Under the pieces are notes generated by a model. The model was not told the DNA's origin, did not search any database, and saw nothing but the letters and a program-made list of their open reading frames with translations. Positions 8,333 through 16,986 of a stretch of 64,000 bases of DNA are shown here, piece after piece. The first letter of the stretch is position 1; the number at the start of each line of letters is the position of its first letter. The position numbers and the translations under genes are program-made. The stretch covers positions 1-64,000 of the forward strand of contig JACPEA010000010.1 of the NCBI GenBank assembly GCA_016183765.1, in the 5' to 3' direction. Source of the stretch: Bacteroidota bacterium (GTDB lineage Bacteria; Bacteroidota; Bacteroidia; Chitinophagales; Chitinophagaceae).

Positions 8333-11300
8333 CTACCTGAACTCCCTGATAATAATAGTTCCGGCGCTTCCCGCACCTCCGTTTCTGGCCACAATGGTAC
8401 CGGCAGCCCTGTTCGTACAAGCCCCGCCTCCACCGGCACCAAAACCTCCGGCATCATCGCCAACGAAAGAATTACTGGTAGAGACCATTCTGAACGCGCC
8501 CCCATCGCCATACCTGGAACTGGCCCCAAGACCAGAAAGACCCGTAGTAGCAGTAGCCCTTACACCTTCTCTACCGTTACCACCGGGAAAATTCAATGTT
8601 CCACCTGTTGCAGTACCACCGGTACCACCCGTGGCCAGTGTACCGATTCCTGTACCGCCGACCATAAATGTACCACCAGCTCCTCCTCCCGCGGTAATTA
8701 CGCCAAAAGTAGACTGCGTTCCATTGGTTCCATTGGCACCACCCACACCACCAGCTCCGCCTCCACCAATAGAATAGCTAAAGGTTTGACCGGGCGTTAC
8801 GGCATATGTTTCAAAAACCATACCTCCGGCGCCACCACCGGCACTGGCTGCACTACTATTAGTAGTAAGCGCTGCAACTCCACCGCCGCCTCCACCACCG
8901 CCCAATACCATTACTTCAATGGAATAAATGCCCGCAGGAACGGTATAAGTACCTGAATTGACCAGTTGTACAATATTCTGAATGGCACCCACCCCATTAT
9001 AAGTAGTAGCTGAAACAGTTCCCGCCGTAACTGTTCCGGACACATTTAAGGATCCCAATGTACCTACCGAAGTAATATTCGGTTGCGCAGCGGTTCCTAA
9101 GGTACCATTTACGGTAGTGGCACTTACGGTAGCTGCCGAAACCGTTCCCGTTACATTTAATGAACCCAAAGTACCTACCGAAGTAATATTTGGCTGTGCA
9201 GCTGTACCTAAGGTACCATTTATTGTAGTGGCACTTATGGTAGCCGCCGATACGGTACCTGACACATTCAACGAACTTAATGTACCTACAGAAGTAATAT
9301 TCGGCTGTGCTCCCGTATTTAAGGTACCGGTCAAAGTAGTGGCACTTAAAGTAGCTGCACTGGCCGTACCAGATACATTCAAAGTGCTGAGTGTACCCAG
9401 TGAAGTGATATTCGGCTGTGCTCCTGTACCGATGGTACCATTGATGGCAGTCGCGCTCAAAGTGGCAGCAGTTACCGTTCCTGTTACATTCAAAGAACTT
9501 AATGTACCCAGGGATGTGATATTCGGTTGCGCTGCAGTAGTGATGGTTCCACCGAGGGTTGTACCTGTGATGGCACCCGATGCCAAAACAGAAGACGGTG
9601 TGATGGCTCCCAGGGTCAGTGTAATGGCTGGTGTAGTGGAAGCATTGGCTACTGAACCGCTGACACCATTGGCTGTTGTAACCGACACCGTGGTAACCGA
9701 TCCTCCCCCGGCTATGGATGCCCAGGTATTATCGCCTCGTAAATAAGTTGTGGCAGAGGGTGTACCCGTTGCAGACAGGCTGGCAATGCCCACGATGCCA
9801 TTGGCAAGGGTACCGCTATAAGTACCTCCCTGTATGGTACCACTCACACTCAAACTGGCCAGCTGACCTACACTGGTAATATTGGGTTGTGCAGCGGTCT
9901 GCAAAGTACCTTTCAGGTTGGCCGCACTAACTGTTCCGGTTGCGGTAAGATTGGTGAGATTGGCCAGGCTGGTAATGCTGTTCATTGCCGAAGCCGACAG
10001 TGATCCATTCAGGGTACCCGCCGTGACGGTGCCCGAAACGGTGATGGCGGTCAAGTTAGCCAGGCTGGTAATACTATTCAATGCACTCGTTGAAAGTGTA
10101 CCGCTCAGGGTTCCTGCATTCACAACACCGGATACGCTGATGCTTCCTGTCTGCATGGCAGAAGCTACGATCAATTGCAGTTTACCACCCGCTTTGACAG
10201 AAGGCGTAACGCCATCCGGATCCAGTGGGCTGATCAGCAGAATATTATCATTGGTAACCAGGTCGGCGTATTTAACCACATCACCATAACGTGCATATCC
10301 TTTTGAATCATTTCCGTAACCCTTGATCGGATCATAATTATTACGAGCATCACCAGCAAGCATGGCTGCAGTATCCGATGCGCTCAATACACCTACAAAG
10401 GTCCCGGAGAAGGTTCCGCCGGTGATAGTCTGGTTAACAAATATCTCATCAAAGTGACCGGTTACAGTTGTTATACTGGTTTTTACAAGTAAGTTACTAT
10501 CGATCACAGCGCTTCTTGAGAGCGTAAGGTTTTTGGCGCTGATTCCGTTTTTCACATGAATAGAATCCAGGTTGGTCAGACTACTGATACCATTTAAGGT
10601 TCCGGCAGACAAGGTACCACTGAACGTGCCACCAGTGATAGTACCGGGTACAGCCAGGTTGGTGATAGTGCCACTGTTACTACTCAGAGAGCCGGCAGCG
10701 ATATTGCCGGATGCGGTCAAAGCAGAGAGATTACCGAGGCTCGTGATATTGTTGAGTGTTCCTGCACTTAATGTACCACTGAACGTGCCACCGGTGATAG
10801 TGCCTGGTACAGTCAGGTTACCAATCGTAGCTGTCGTGCTGCTGATATTACCTGAGTTCACTGAGCCACTTACCGTCAGGTTACTTAAAGTACCTACACT
10901 GGTAATATTGGGTTGTGAGGCAGTTGTCAGCGTACCCGCTAAAGTAGTTGCAGTTATACCGCCGTTAACGGTTAAACTGGTCAAGCCGGTTAAACTGGTT
11001 AAACTAGCGCTTGCTGAACTGATAGAGCCCGCAGTTACATTACCCGTTACAGTTAATGCACTTAAGTTACCAAGACTCGTAATATTGTTTAATGTACCAT
11101 TAGACAGGGTGCCACTGAACGTACCGCCTGTGATAGTTCCAGGAACAGTCAGGTTACCAATCGTAGCTGTTGTAGAACTCAGGTTACCAGAGTTTACTGA
11201 GCCACTTACCGTCAGATTGGTCAAGGTACCAATACCCGTGATATTGGGCTGATCTACTGTGGTCAACGTACCCGCTAAAGTAGTGGCAGTTATACCGCCG

Positions 11301-13465
11301 TTCACAGTTAAAGATGTAAGACCAGTCAGACTGTTGATAGTTGCAGAGGTCGTGCTGATGGAGCCCGCAGTTACATTACCTGTTACAGTCAAGGCACTTA
11401 AGTTACCAAGACTTGTAATGTTATTGAGTGTTCCTGTACTTAATGTACCACTGAAAGTACCACCTGTGATAGTGCCTGGAACAGTTAAATTACCGATAGT
11501 AGCTGTTGTAGAACTCAGGTTGCCAGAGTTTACTGAGCCGCTTACCGTCAGATTGGTCAAGGTACCAATACCCGTGATATTGGGTTGGTCTGCTGTAGTC
11601 AGCGTACCAGCTAAAGTAGTGGCAGTTATACCGCCGTTCACAGTTAAAGATGTAAGACCAGTCAGACTGTTGATAGTTGCAGAGGTCGTGCTGATGGAGC
11701 CCGCAGTTACATTACCCGTTACAGTCAATGCACTTAAGTTACCAAGACTGGTAATGTTATTGAGTGTTCCTGTACTTAATGTACCACTGAAAGTACCACC
11801 TGTGATGGTTCCAGGTACAGTCAGGTTGCCAATCGTTGCTGTCGTGCTGCTGATATTACCTGAGCTCACTGAGCCACTTACTGTCAGGTTACTTAAAGTA
11901 CCGATGCCCGTGATATTGGGTTGGTCTGCTGTAGTCAGCGTACCAGCTAAAGTAGTGGCAGTTAAGCCACCGTTCACGGTTAAAGATGTAAGACCAGTCA
12001 GGTTGTTGATAGTCGCAGAGGTCGTGCTGATAGAACCAGCAGTCACATTACCTGTTACAGTCAATGCACTTAAGTTACCAAGGCTCGTAATATTGTTTAA
12101 TGTACCATTGGACAGGGTGCCACTAAATGTGCCGCCTGTGATAGTGCCGGGTACAGTTAAATTACCAATCGTAGCAGTCGTAGAACTCAGGTTGCCGGAG
12201 TTCAGTGAACCGCTTACTGTCAGATTGGTGAGTGTTCCAATGCCGGTGATATTAGGCTGCACCCCAGTGGTCAGTGTGCCACTGATCGTTGACATATTTG
12301 CAAAACCCGTAACCGTAATATTACTAAAAGTCGAGATACCCGTAATACCCGCCAAAGTACCGGGCGACAAAGTACCACTGATCATTCCTGCTTCAATCGT
12401 ACCCGTTACCGACAAACTACTTAACCTACCCAGCGAAGTAATATTCGGTTGCATCCCGGTTGTCAGGGTACCAGCCAGCGTAGCCGCGCTGATAGCCCCA
12501 CTTGTTGTCACCGAAGTGGGTGTAATGTTCCCTAAACTCATCGTAATGGCAGGCGTAGTGGTGGAATTAGCCACTGTTGCAGATATGCCGTTGGCCTCCA
12601 CCACAGATACCGCAGTGACACCCGTAGCAGGTACATTCCCCGTACGTACGTAACCGCTTAACATGGCAGCAGTATCGGAATACTTAACAACTTTCGAAAG
12701 CATGGCGGCAGTATCACTCACACGCAGAAGGTTCTTCAGCATGTTGGCCGTATCCGTTACAAAAATAAAATTGCTGGATGCCACTTTCCGTAAACTGCCA
12801 TTCAGCGTAGTAACCACGGAATCTGTTTTCAGGCCTGTGCCAGACAAACTGATCTGCGAAATAGACCTGGGCTCCCACATGGCTGTTGCTGCATTCCATT
12901 GTAATACCTGGCCAGATGCCGGCAAAGTTCCGGATATCGCCCTTCCCACCAACTGGTTCGCATTCCAGATGGCAGCTGTATTATCTGCTACAATCGTTAA
13001 CGCATTGCCATTCTTGGTAACAGAAATCCCGTTATTATCACCGTTCACCGTCACATCACCCAGTTCTCCGTTCAACGTGGTTACACCGCCGCTGAAAGTT
13101 CCAAACGTGACCCAGACCCCTCCCTGGCGCACATAGAATTTATTATCATCGGTCTGGTATACCAGCATACCATTCACCGGTTGCAGGATCAATGCAGTAT
13201 CAAAAACACGCGGTATCAGTAAAGCTTTGTTGGATGCGTCGATCTGTAAGGCCACACTGTTATTCAATACAGTGGTGTTACCGATCACAATGCCTTTGGC
13301 ATTCACAATGAAGTTATTGGTCATCCGGAGGGTGTCGGAAGCACGATGCGTTCCCAGGTTATCTCCTAAGCGCTGCGCATTGGTTACTGTCACCAATGAG
13401 AAGAGCATGGCACAGGTAACTATGACATGCCTGGTAAAATTGCTTCTCAACTTAATCACGATCAA
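8333..13465 (-). CDS. Giant secreted tail-fibre-like repeat protein with glycine-rich C-terminal domain
   Basis: A 1710-aa protein. A signal peptide (cleavage after FSLVTVTNAQ) is present, but the frame has no upstream ATG: the start must be TTG (13465) or GTG (13459). Residues about 280-1480 are modules of about 37 aa of the kind TLTTADQPNITGIGTLTNL. These include four complete and one partial 112-aa superrepeats (DNA 10574-12253, exact 336-bp period) and nearly five 37-aa repeats (8990-9523, 111-bp period). From memory, similar NITSVGTL repeats are common in tail fibres of uncultured phages. The last about 150 residues are a Gly-rich domain (VMVLGGGGGGGG) of the sort found at adhesive tips. 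No T9SS sorting domain is visible. Likely a surface adhesin or fibre; function unproven. Confidence 0.75.
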   Translation of the reverse strand: MIVIKLRSNFTRHVIVTCAMLFSLVTVTNAQRLGDNLGTHRASDTLRMTNNFIVNAKGIVIGNTTVLNNSVALQIDASNKALLIPRVFDTALILQPVNGMLVYQTDDNKFYVRQGGVWVTFGTFSGGVTTLNGELGDVTVNGDNNGISVTKNGNALTIVADNTAAIWNANQLVGRAISGTLPASGQVLQWNAATAMWEPRSISQISLSGTGLKTDSVVTTLNGSLRKVASSNFIFVTDTANMLKNLLRVSDTAAMLSKVVKYSDTAAMLSGYVRTGNVPATGVTAVSVVEANGISATVANSTTTPAITMSLGNITPTSVTTSGAISAATLAGTLTTGMQPNITSLGRLSSLSVTGTIEAGMISGTLSPGTLAGITGISTFSNITVTGFANMSTISGTLTTGVQPNITGIGTLTNLTVSGSLNSGNLSSTTATIGNLTVPGTITGGTFSGTLSNGTLNNITSLGNLSALTVTGNVTAGSISTTSATINNLTGLTSLTVNGGLTATTLAGTLTTADQPNITGIGTLSNLTVSGSVSSGNISSTTATIGNLTVPGTITGGTFSGTLSTGTLNNITSLGNLSALTVTGNVTAGSISTTSATINSLTGLTSLTVNGGITATTLAGTLTTADQPNITGIGTLTNLTVSGSVNSGNLSSTTATIGNLTVPGTITGGTFSGTLSTGTLNNITSLGNLSALTVTGNVTAGSISTTSATINSLTGLTSLTVNGGITATTLAGTLTTVDQPNITGIGTLTNLTVSGSVNSGNLSSTTATIGNLTVPGTITGGTFSGTLSNGTLNNITSLGNLSALTVTGNVTAGSISSASASLTSLTGLTSLTVNGGITATTLAGTLTTASQPNITSVGTLSNLTVSGSVNSGNISSTTATIGNLTVPGTITGGTFSGTLSAGTLNNITSLGNLSALTASGNIAAGSLSSNSGTITNLAVPGTITGGTFSGTLSAGTLNGISSLTNLDSIHVKNGISAKNLTLSRSAVIDSNLLVKTSITTVTGHFDEIFVNQTITGGTFSGTFVGVLSASDTAAMLAGDARNNYDPIKGYGNDSKGYARYGDVVKYADLVTNDNILLISPLDPDGVTPSVKAGGKLQLIVASAMQTGSISVSGVVNAGTLSGTLSTSALNSITSLANLTAITVSGTVTAGTLNGSLSASAMNSITSLANLTNLTATGTVSAANLKGTLQTAAQPNITSVGQLASLSVSGTIQGGTYSGTLANGIVGIASLSATGTPSATTYLRGDNTWASIAGGGSVTTVSVTTANGVSGSVANASTTPAITLTLGAITPSSVLASGAITGTTLGGTITTAAQPNITSLGTLSSLNVTGTVTAATLSATAINGTIGTGAQPNITSLGTLSTLNVSGTASAATLSATTLTGTLNTGAQPNITSVGTLSSLNVSGTVSAATISATTINGTLGTAAQPNITSVGTLGSLNVTGTVSAATVSATTVNGTLGTAAQPNITSVGTLGSLNVSGTVTAGTVSATTYNGVGAIQNIVQLVNSGTYTVPAGIYSIEVMVLGGGGGGGGVAALTTNSSAASAGGGAGGMVFETYAVTPGQTFSYSIGGGGAGGVGGANGTNGTQSTFGVITAGGGAGGTFMVGGTGIGTLATGGTGGTATGGTLNFPGGNGREGVRATATTGLSGLGASSRYGDGGAFRMVSTSNSFVGDDAGGFGAGGGGACTNRAAGTIVARNGGAGSAGTIIIREFR
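8990..9523 (-). repeat. 111-bp tandem repeats in the tail-fibre-like gene
   Basis: The NIT-coding position recurs at 9523, 9412, 9301, 9190 and 9079, a strict 111-bp (37-codon) period with no indels. Units read like NITSVGTLSSLNVSGTVSAA and differ by scattered substitutions. Confidence 0.85.
10574..12253 (-). repeat. 336-bp tandem superrepeats in the tail-fibre-like gene
   Basis: The NITGIGTL-coding position recurs at 12253, 11917, 11581, 11245 and 10909, giving an exact 336-bp (112-codon) period. There are four complete units and a fifth that matches for about half its length before diverging. Inter-unit identity is very high, including long identical DNA stretches, so recombination could change copy number. 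Each unit holds about three 37-aa modules. Confidence 0.88.
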
Positions 13466-13547
13466 TTTGGTTTCTCCGTTAGTCTTTACTTTATTGAATA
13501 TGTCTGATAATGTCCGGCAAAACGATCATCGCTGAAATATTCAATAC

Positions 13548-14387
13548 TTATTTAATTATTACTATTTTATACTGGCTTCCTAAAACCGGCACCGGCTGGG
13601 CGGTAAAATTGGCAAACCGGATCCGCACCACATCATCCTGCGCCACCCACGAACTGTATACCGCCCAGTCCAGATAATCATCCTGTGGCGTAACGATAAT
13701 AGGATCTCCCTTCCGTACGCCCGGAACAGCCACTGTAACCACCGCAGTTGTATTGGGCGGAATATTCACATTGGTTCCACCAAAAACATCCAGTTTCAGG
13801 CTAAGATTCGTAATGGTTGTTACCGATTGATTGGCAGCCTGCGGTGTTTGCCAGTTCACATTACCCAAACTATCTGTAATCAGAAACGTATTGGGGGGTC
13901 CCGCCTGGATACTCGTATTCACATTCGTAACACTCGCATTACCCGCAAATAAAGCAAAGGGTACACTCAGCATCTCCGTAGTGCCCATATCCAGGTAATT
14001 ATCTGCAGCTACCCACCAGGCTGCAGGAACCGATGGCTCAACCGCCACTTTGGTATTCAGAAAAAAAGGGCCACTTGCCCAGTCGATCTTTCCGATATCC
14101 TGCAAAGTAGTTGTGGGCGACTTGGTTCCCCTGCCAATCACAACCGTAAAAACCCCGTCATCATTTGAATTACCCACGTGCGACTCTTCCCATACCTTGG
14201 GACCATTGGTAGGAGAAGTCTGGTAAATGATGATTTTCGTATAGATTTTGCGATTCTTAGCTACATTTCCAAGGGGATCTTTGGCTACCAGCTGGTAGTT
14301 CATAGCAGGAGGTGGTTGTGCAATGATCGTCCCGGCTACGAACAGCAGGGAAACGACCAGCAAAGTCCTGACTAACACAAGTTTCAT
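13548..14387 (-). CDS. Secreted protein paired with tail-fibre-like gene
   Basis: A 279-aa protein with a clear signal peptide (VSLLFVAGTIIAQ). It contains a pattern seen in Bacteroidota secreted proteins that precede collagen-like or tail-fibre-like repeats: PAMNYQLVAKDPLGN near the N-terminus, IDWASGPFFLNTKV, then MGTTEMLSVPFALFAGNA (about residues 145-165). The remaining C-terminal part is beta-rich. It lies 82 nt upstream of the giant repeat gene on the same strand, so they form an operon and the products may assemble together. The upstream region carries three 16-bp direct repeats. Biochemical function unknown. Confidence 0.65.
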   Translation of the reverse strand: MKLVLVRTLLVVSLLFVAGTIIAQPPPAMNYQLVAKDPLGNVAKNRKIYTKIIIYQTSPTNGPKVWEESHVGNSNDDGVFTVVIGRGTKSPTTTLQDIGKIDWASGPFFLNTKVAVEPSVPAAWWVAADNYLDMGTTEMLSVPFALFAGNASVTNVNTSIQAGPPNTFLITDSLGNVNWQTPQAANQSVTTITNLSLKLDVFGGTNVNIPPNTTAVVTVAVPGVRKGDPIIVTPQDDYLDWAVYSSWVAQDDVVRIRFANFTAQPVPVLGSQYKIVIIK

Positions 14388-14674
14388 AAAATAAATTTAT
14401 ATGAACTAAACTATATATAAAATGATCTTATTGACAATATATTATACATATACTATCACTTTACGAAATAGTTTTTCATAGGATAAGAATTCCAAAAAAT
14501 GGTTTTTCATAGGATATATGGGGAATCAGAAATAGTTTTTCATAGGATATATGGACTATTTACCCCCCAGTAAATTAGATATTCAAAAGTTCAAACCTAA
14601 CCAGCGCTCAGCCTGAACTGTAGTTGCGTTACTACAAATGTACCGATTAAGGTCTAATCCCTCTCCCGGTGCTA
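14388..14674. other. AT-rich regulatory gap with triple repeat
   Basis: A 287-nt region without a gene. 14400-14465 is very AT-rich and lies directly before the 279-aa gene. Three direct repeats occupy 14470-14549. No TAnnTTTG box reading toward the gene was found, which suits an activator-dependent promoter. Confidence 0.55.
14470..14549 (-). promoter_or_regulatory. Three 16-bp direct repeats upstream of tail-fibre operon
   Basis: AGTTTTTCATAGGATA (14470-14485), GGTTTTTCATAGGATA (14501-14516) and AGTTTTTCATAGGATA (14534-14549); read on the minus strand, TATCCTATGAAAAAC(T/C). Start-to-start spacings are 31 and 33 bp, about three helical turns, so all copies face the same side of the DNA. They lie 83-162 bp upstream of the 279-aa gene. 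This looks like a cooperative activator or repressor operator; the regulator is unknown. Confidence 0.6.
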
Positions 14675-15202
14675 TTATAATTTTATCAACTTCAGATTAT
14701 AATGCTGGTTCATAAAATCAACACCGATCGCATACACGCCAGCAGCATAAGTCCCAACATTCAGGGTATAACCCGCCTGCAGTTCTTTCATGGGTACCAT
14801 TTGGTTCATCATCACCCTGCCTTCCATACTAACTATCCTTACCTGGCAAAACAGACCCGCATCAAACTGCCCTTCACATTTCAGGATACTGGTGCTCCTG
14901 GTCGGATTAGGATATACCTTCAAAGAAGTCATGCTCACGAGCACCGTAGCCACCGGCGGCACTTCTGTACAGGAAGCGCCAAATACCCCTTTGGCATTGG
15001 TCGCCTGCGATAACGTGGATAACCCGGAAGAAATATTCAAACACTTGCCTTTACCATCACCCACAAATGGACTGCCTCCGGTAGTGGTCACAGAACCTGC
15101 AGACATCGCAAATGATGAAATGCTGAAAGTGGCCTGTGCCTTGCCCGTTGCGTAGGTAAGCATCAGCGCTATAAAAAGATATATGATCTTCTTAATAGGC
15201 AT
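14675..15202 (-). CDS. Small secreted protein with T9SS C-terminal sorting domain
   Basis: A 175-aa protein with signal peptide (LFIALMLTYATGKAQ). From about residue 100 it has a type A T9SS sorting domain: SLKVYPNPTRSTSILKCEG, a middle VRIVSMEGRV strand, and a final YAAGVYAIGVDFMNQHYNLKLIKL-type ending. The cargo portion is only about 75 residues with no recognisable domain. Its start overlaps the end of the upstream lipoprotein gene by 11 nt, indicating translational coupling. Expected to be exported by the T9SS and anchored on the surface. Confidence 0.78.
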   Translation of the reverse strand: MPIKKIIYLFIALMLTYATGKAQATFSISSFAMSAGSVTTTGGSPFVGDGKGKCLNISSGLSTLSQATNAKGVFGASCTEVPPVATVLVSMTSLKVYPNPTRSTSILKCEGQFDAGLFCQVRIVSMEGRVMMNQMVPMKELQAGYTLNVGTYAAGVYAIGVDFMNQHYNLKLIKL

Positions 15203-15644
15203 AATACACTTCGCGCTGGGTTTTCATGTTCAGGGTATACTCTATATCCAGTTTATCCGACGAAACATCATTGATGATAAAATTGATCGCTACAGGACCG
15301 GCAGGGTTGTTGGTGAAAGTTTCATACAGGGTTTCACCACCTCCGATCAGTTTCCAGCTGCCATGATAGCCATCAGAATTTACGAAAGAACCACGGGGCC
15401 TGGCAGGGTCTGTATTGGCAGGATCGATGGTATATGTCTTGGTAAAACGGAGCTGCGCATCTGTGAGTACCTGCTTTACCGAATTCACATAAACCTCTTT
15501 CAGGTGCCAGTATTTATTACCCGCACCGGTGAGATAACCAACCACTTTTTCTTCTCTTGTTTCCAGTACATCGGAACTCTTGGTACAACCCGTTAAAATG
15601 ATGATACCAAGCAAAATGAATAAAGTGGTTAGTCTTGTTTTCAT
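15192..15644 (-). CDS. Putative lipoprotein
   Basis: A 150-aa protein from the ATG at 15644. The signal sequence MKTRLTTLFILLGIIILTGC ends in a lipobox (LTGC, Cys20). The body is beta-rich with tryptophan and glycine signatures (NKYWHLKEVYVNSV, SDGYHGSWKLIGGGETLYE) resembling lipocalin-like small lipoproteins of Bacteroidota. The gene overlaps the following T9SS gene by 11 nt, so both are likely co-expressed at the envelope. Function unknown. Confidence 0.7.
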   Translation of the reverse strand: MKTRLTTLFILLGIIILTGCTKSSDVLETREEKVVGYLTGAGNKYWHLKEVYVNSVKQVLTDAQLRFTKTYTIDPANTDPARPRGSFVNSDGYHGSWKLIGGGETLYETFTNNPAGPVAINFIINDVSSDKLDIEYTLNMKTQREVYYAY

Positions 15645-16069
15645 ATAACTTATCAAAAGCTGTCTTATAAACTTTTACTTACCATCCAGGTCATGGGGCA
15701 ACCAGGGTTGTTTTTCAGAAAATGTCTGATGTAAGCAGGCTAACAGAGGGAACTATTCTTCAATAATGCGAATAACACGATCCAGGGGCCCGATTTCGGC
15801 AGGAAAACCGATTGATCCGGGAGGATGTAGCGTTGAACTTCCATTACAATCAAAGAATACGAATAGATTGGATTGCAAAGACTAGCTTTTACAAGGACTT
15901 GGATTGGACTTGTAACTACATTATAATCATTAAGTAGTAATTACACTACAAATATATAGATACATAACCACACTTGTAGTGATTTTCCAAGTTTTTTTTC
16001 AAAAAAAGTCTACAAATAAAAAAGGCCCTGATAATCAGGGCCTTAGCAAATAATATGGAATTACTTAAT
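15645..16069. other. 425-nt gap after rpsG
   Basis: Contains the rpsG terminator (16018-16044). A possible -7 box, TATATTTG on the minus strand (15956-15949), would give the lipoprotein operon a leader of about 300 nt. 15860-15915 has a loosely repetitive GATTGGATTG / CTTGGATTGGACTTG stretch. No gene is supported. Confidence 0.5.
16018..16044 (-). terminator. rpsL-rpsG operon terminator
   Basis: A perfect 10-bp stem AAGGCCCTGA (16022-16031) / TCAGGGCCTT (16035-16044) with a 3-nt loop, followed on the minus strand by six U. It ends the rpsL-rpsG transcript, confirming that fusA is not transcribed with them. Confidence 0.88.
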
Positions 16070-16537
16070 TTATACTTTAAAGTGGGAGAAAGCTTTATTA
16101 GCTTCTGCCATACGGTGGGTATCTTCTTTTTTCTTGAAAGCAGCGCCTTCGCCTTTGGCTGCAGCCATGATCTCATTGGCCAGTTTATCTGCCATGGTAC
16201 GGCCATTCCTTTCGCGGCTGTAGCGGATCAGCCATTTCATACTCAGGGAGATCTTACGGTCAGCGCGAACCTCGGCAGGGATCTGGAAGGTAGCACCACC
16301 AATACGGCGGCTACGTACTTCTACAGAAGGGGTAACATTAGCGACCGCCTTTTTCCAGGTCTCATATCCGTCCTCACCAGTGGCTTTGGTCACTTTATCA
16401 ACCGCATCATAGAAAATATTGATAGCGGTGCTTTTTTTACCCTGCCACATCAGGTTATTGATAAAACGGGTAACCAGTTTATCATTAAAACGTCCGTCCG
16501 GAGCGAGAGGTAATTTTTTGGCTTGTGCTTTACGCAT
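16070..16537 (-). CDS. rpsG: 30S ribosomal protein S7
   Basis: S7 (155 aa) nucleates assembly of the 30S head on 16S rRNA. The sequence MRKAQAKKLPLAPDGRFND, then KLVTRFINNLMWQGKKSTA, and the central VEVRSRRIGGATFQIPAEVR are typical. It lies 68 nt downstream of rpsL on the same strand and is followed by a strong terminator instead of fusA, an unusual break of the str operon. Confidence 0.98.
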   Translation of the reverse strand: MRKAQAKKLPLAPDGRFNDKLVTRFINNLMWQGKKSTAINIFYDAVDKVTKATGEDGYETWKKAVANVTPSVEVRSRRIGGATFQIPAEVRADRKISLSMKWLIRYSRERNGRTMADKLANEIMAAAKGEGAAFKKKEDTHRMAEANKAFSHFKV

Positions 16538-16605
16538 GTTCTAATTTTTACTTTCGGCTGAATTTCTTCAAGTATTAAAACTTTACTCAGCCTTTTATTG
16601 AGAAA

Positions 16606-16986
16606 TTATTTTTTTGCTTTTTCTTTCTTGGTACCGTATTTAGAACGGCTTTTCTTACGGTCTTTCACACCAGCAGTATCCAGGCTACCCCGTACAATGT
16701 GGTAACGTACACCCGGTAAGTCTTTCACACGACCACCACGGATCAGTACGATAGAGTGCTCCTGCAGGTTATGACCTTCACCCGGGATATAGGCGATCAC
16801 TTCTACCTTATTGGTCAAACGCACTTTCGCAACTTTACGCAGCGCCGAGTTTGGCTTTTTAGGCGTAGTAGTGTACACACGGGTACAAACACCACGACGT
16901 TGTGGACATGCATCCAAAGCCCTGGATTTACTCTTAGCCCTGATAATTTCGCGACCTTTTCTTACTAATTGCTGTATTGTAGGCAT
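16606..16986 (-). CDS. rpsL: 30S ribosomal protein S12
   Basis: S12 (126 aa) sits in the decoding centre. The start at 16986 ([13 protein letters not shown]) is chosen because it matches the family and because the promoter at 17013-17042 lies inside the longer open frame. [12 protein letters not shown] and [13 protein letters not shown] keep the lysines whose loss gives streptomycin resistance in other bacteria, so this allele looks wild type. It is first in a two-gene operon with rpsG. Confidence 0.98.
   Translation of the reverse strand: MPTIQQLVRKGREIIRAKSKSRALDACPQRRGVCTRVYTTTPKKPNSALRKVAKVRLTNKVEVIAYIPGEGHNLQEHSIVLIRGGRVKDLPGVRYHIVRGSLDTAGVKDRKKSRSKYGTKKEKAKK

Noticed and set aside
10574..12253. 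336-bp repeats as a mobile or CRISPR-like array
   Set aside because: In frame, no indels and fully coding; they are protein repeats.
11259..12653. 464-aa plus-strand frame with repeats such as VPAKVVAVIPP
   Set aside because: Antisense shadow of the tail-fibre-like repeats; regularity comes from the 336-bp DNA repeat on the other strand.
14470..14549. Three spaced repeats as a mini-CRISPR
   Set aside because: Repeats are only 16 bp with 15-17 bp spacers, there are no cas genes, and the position before an operon suits operators better.
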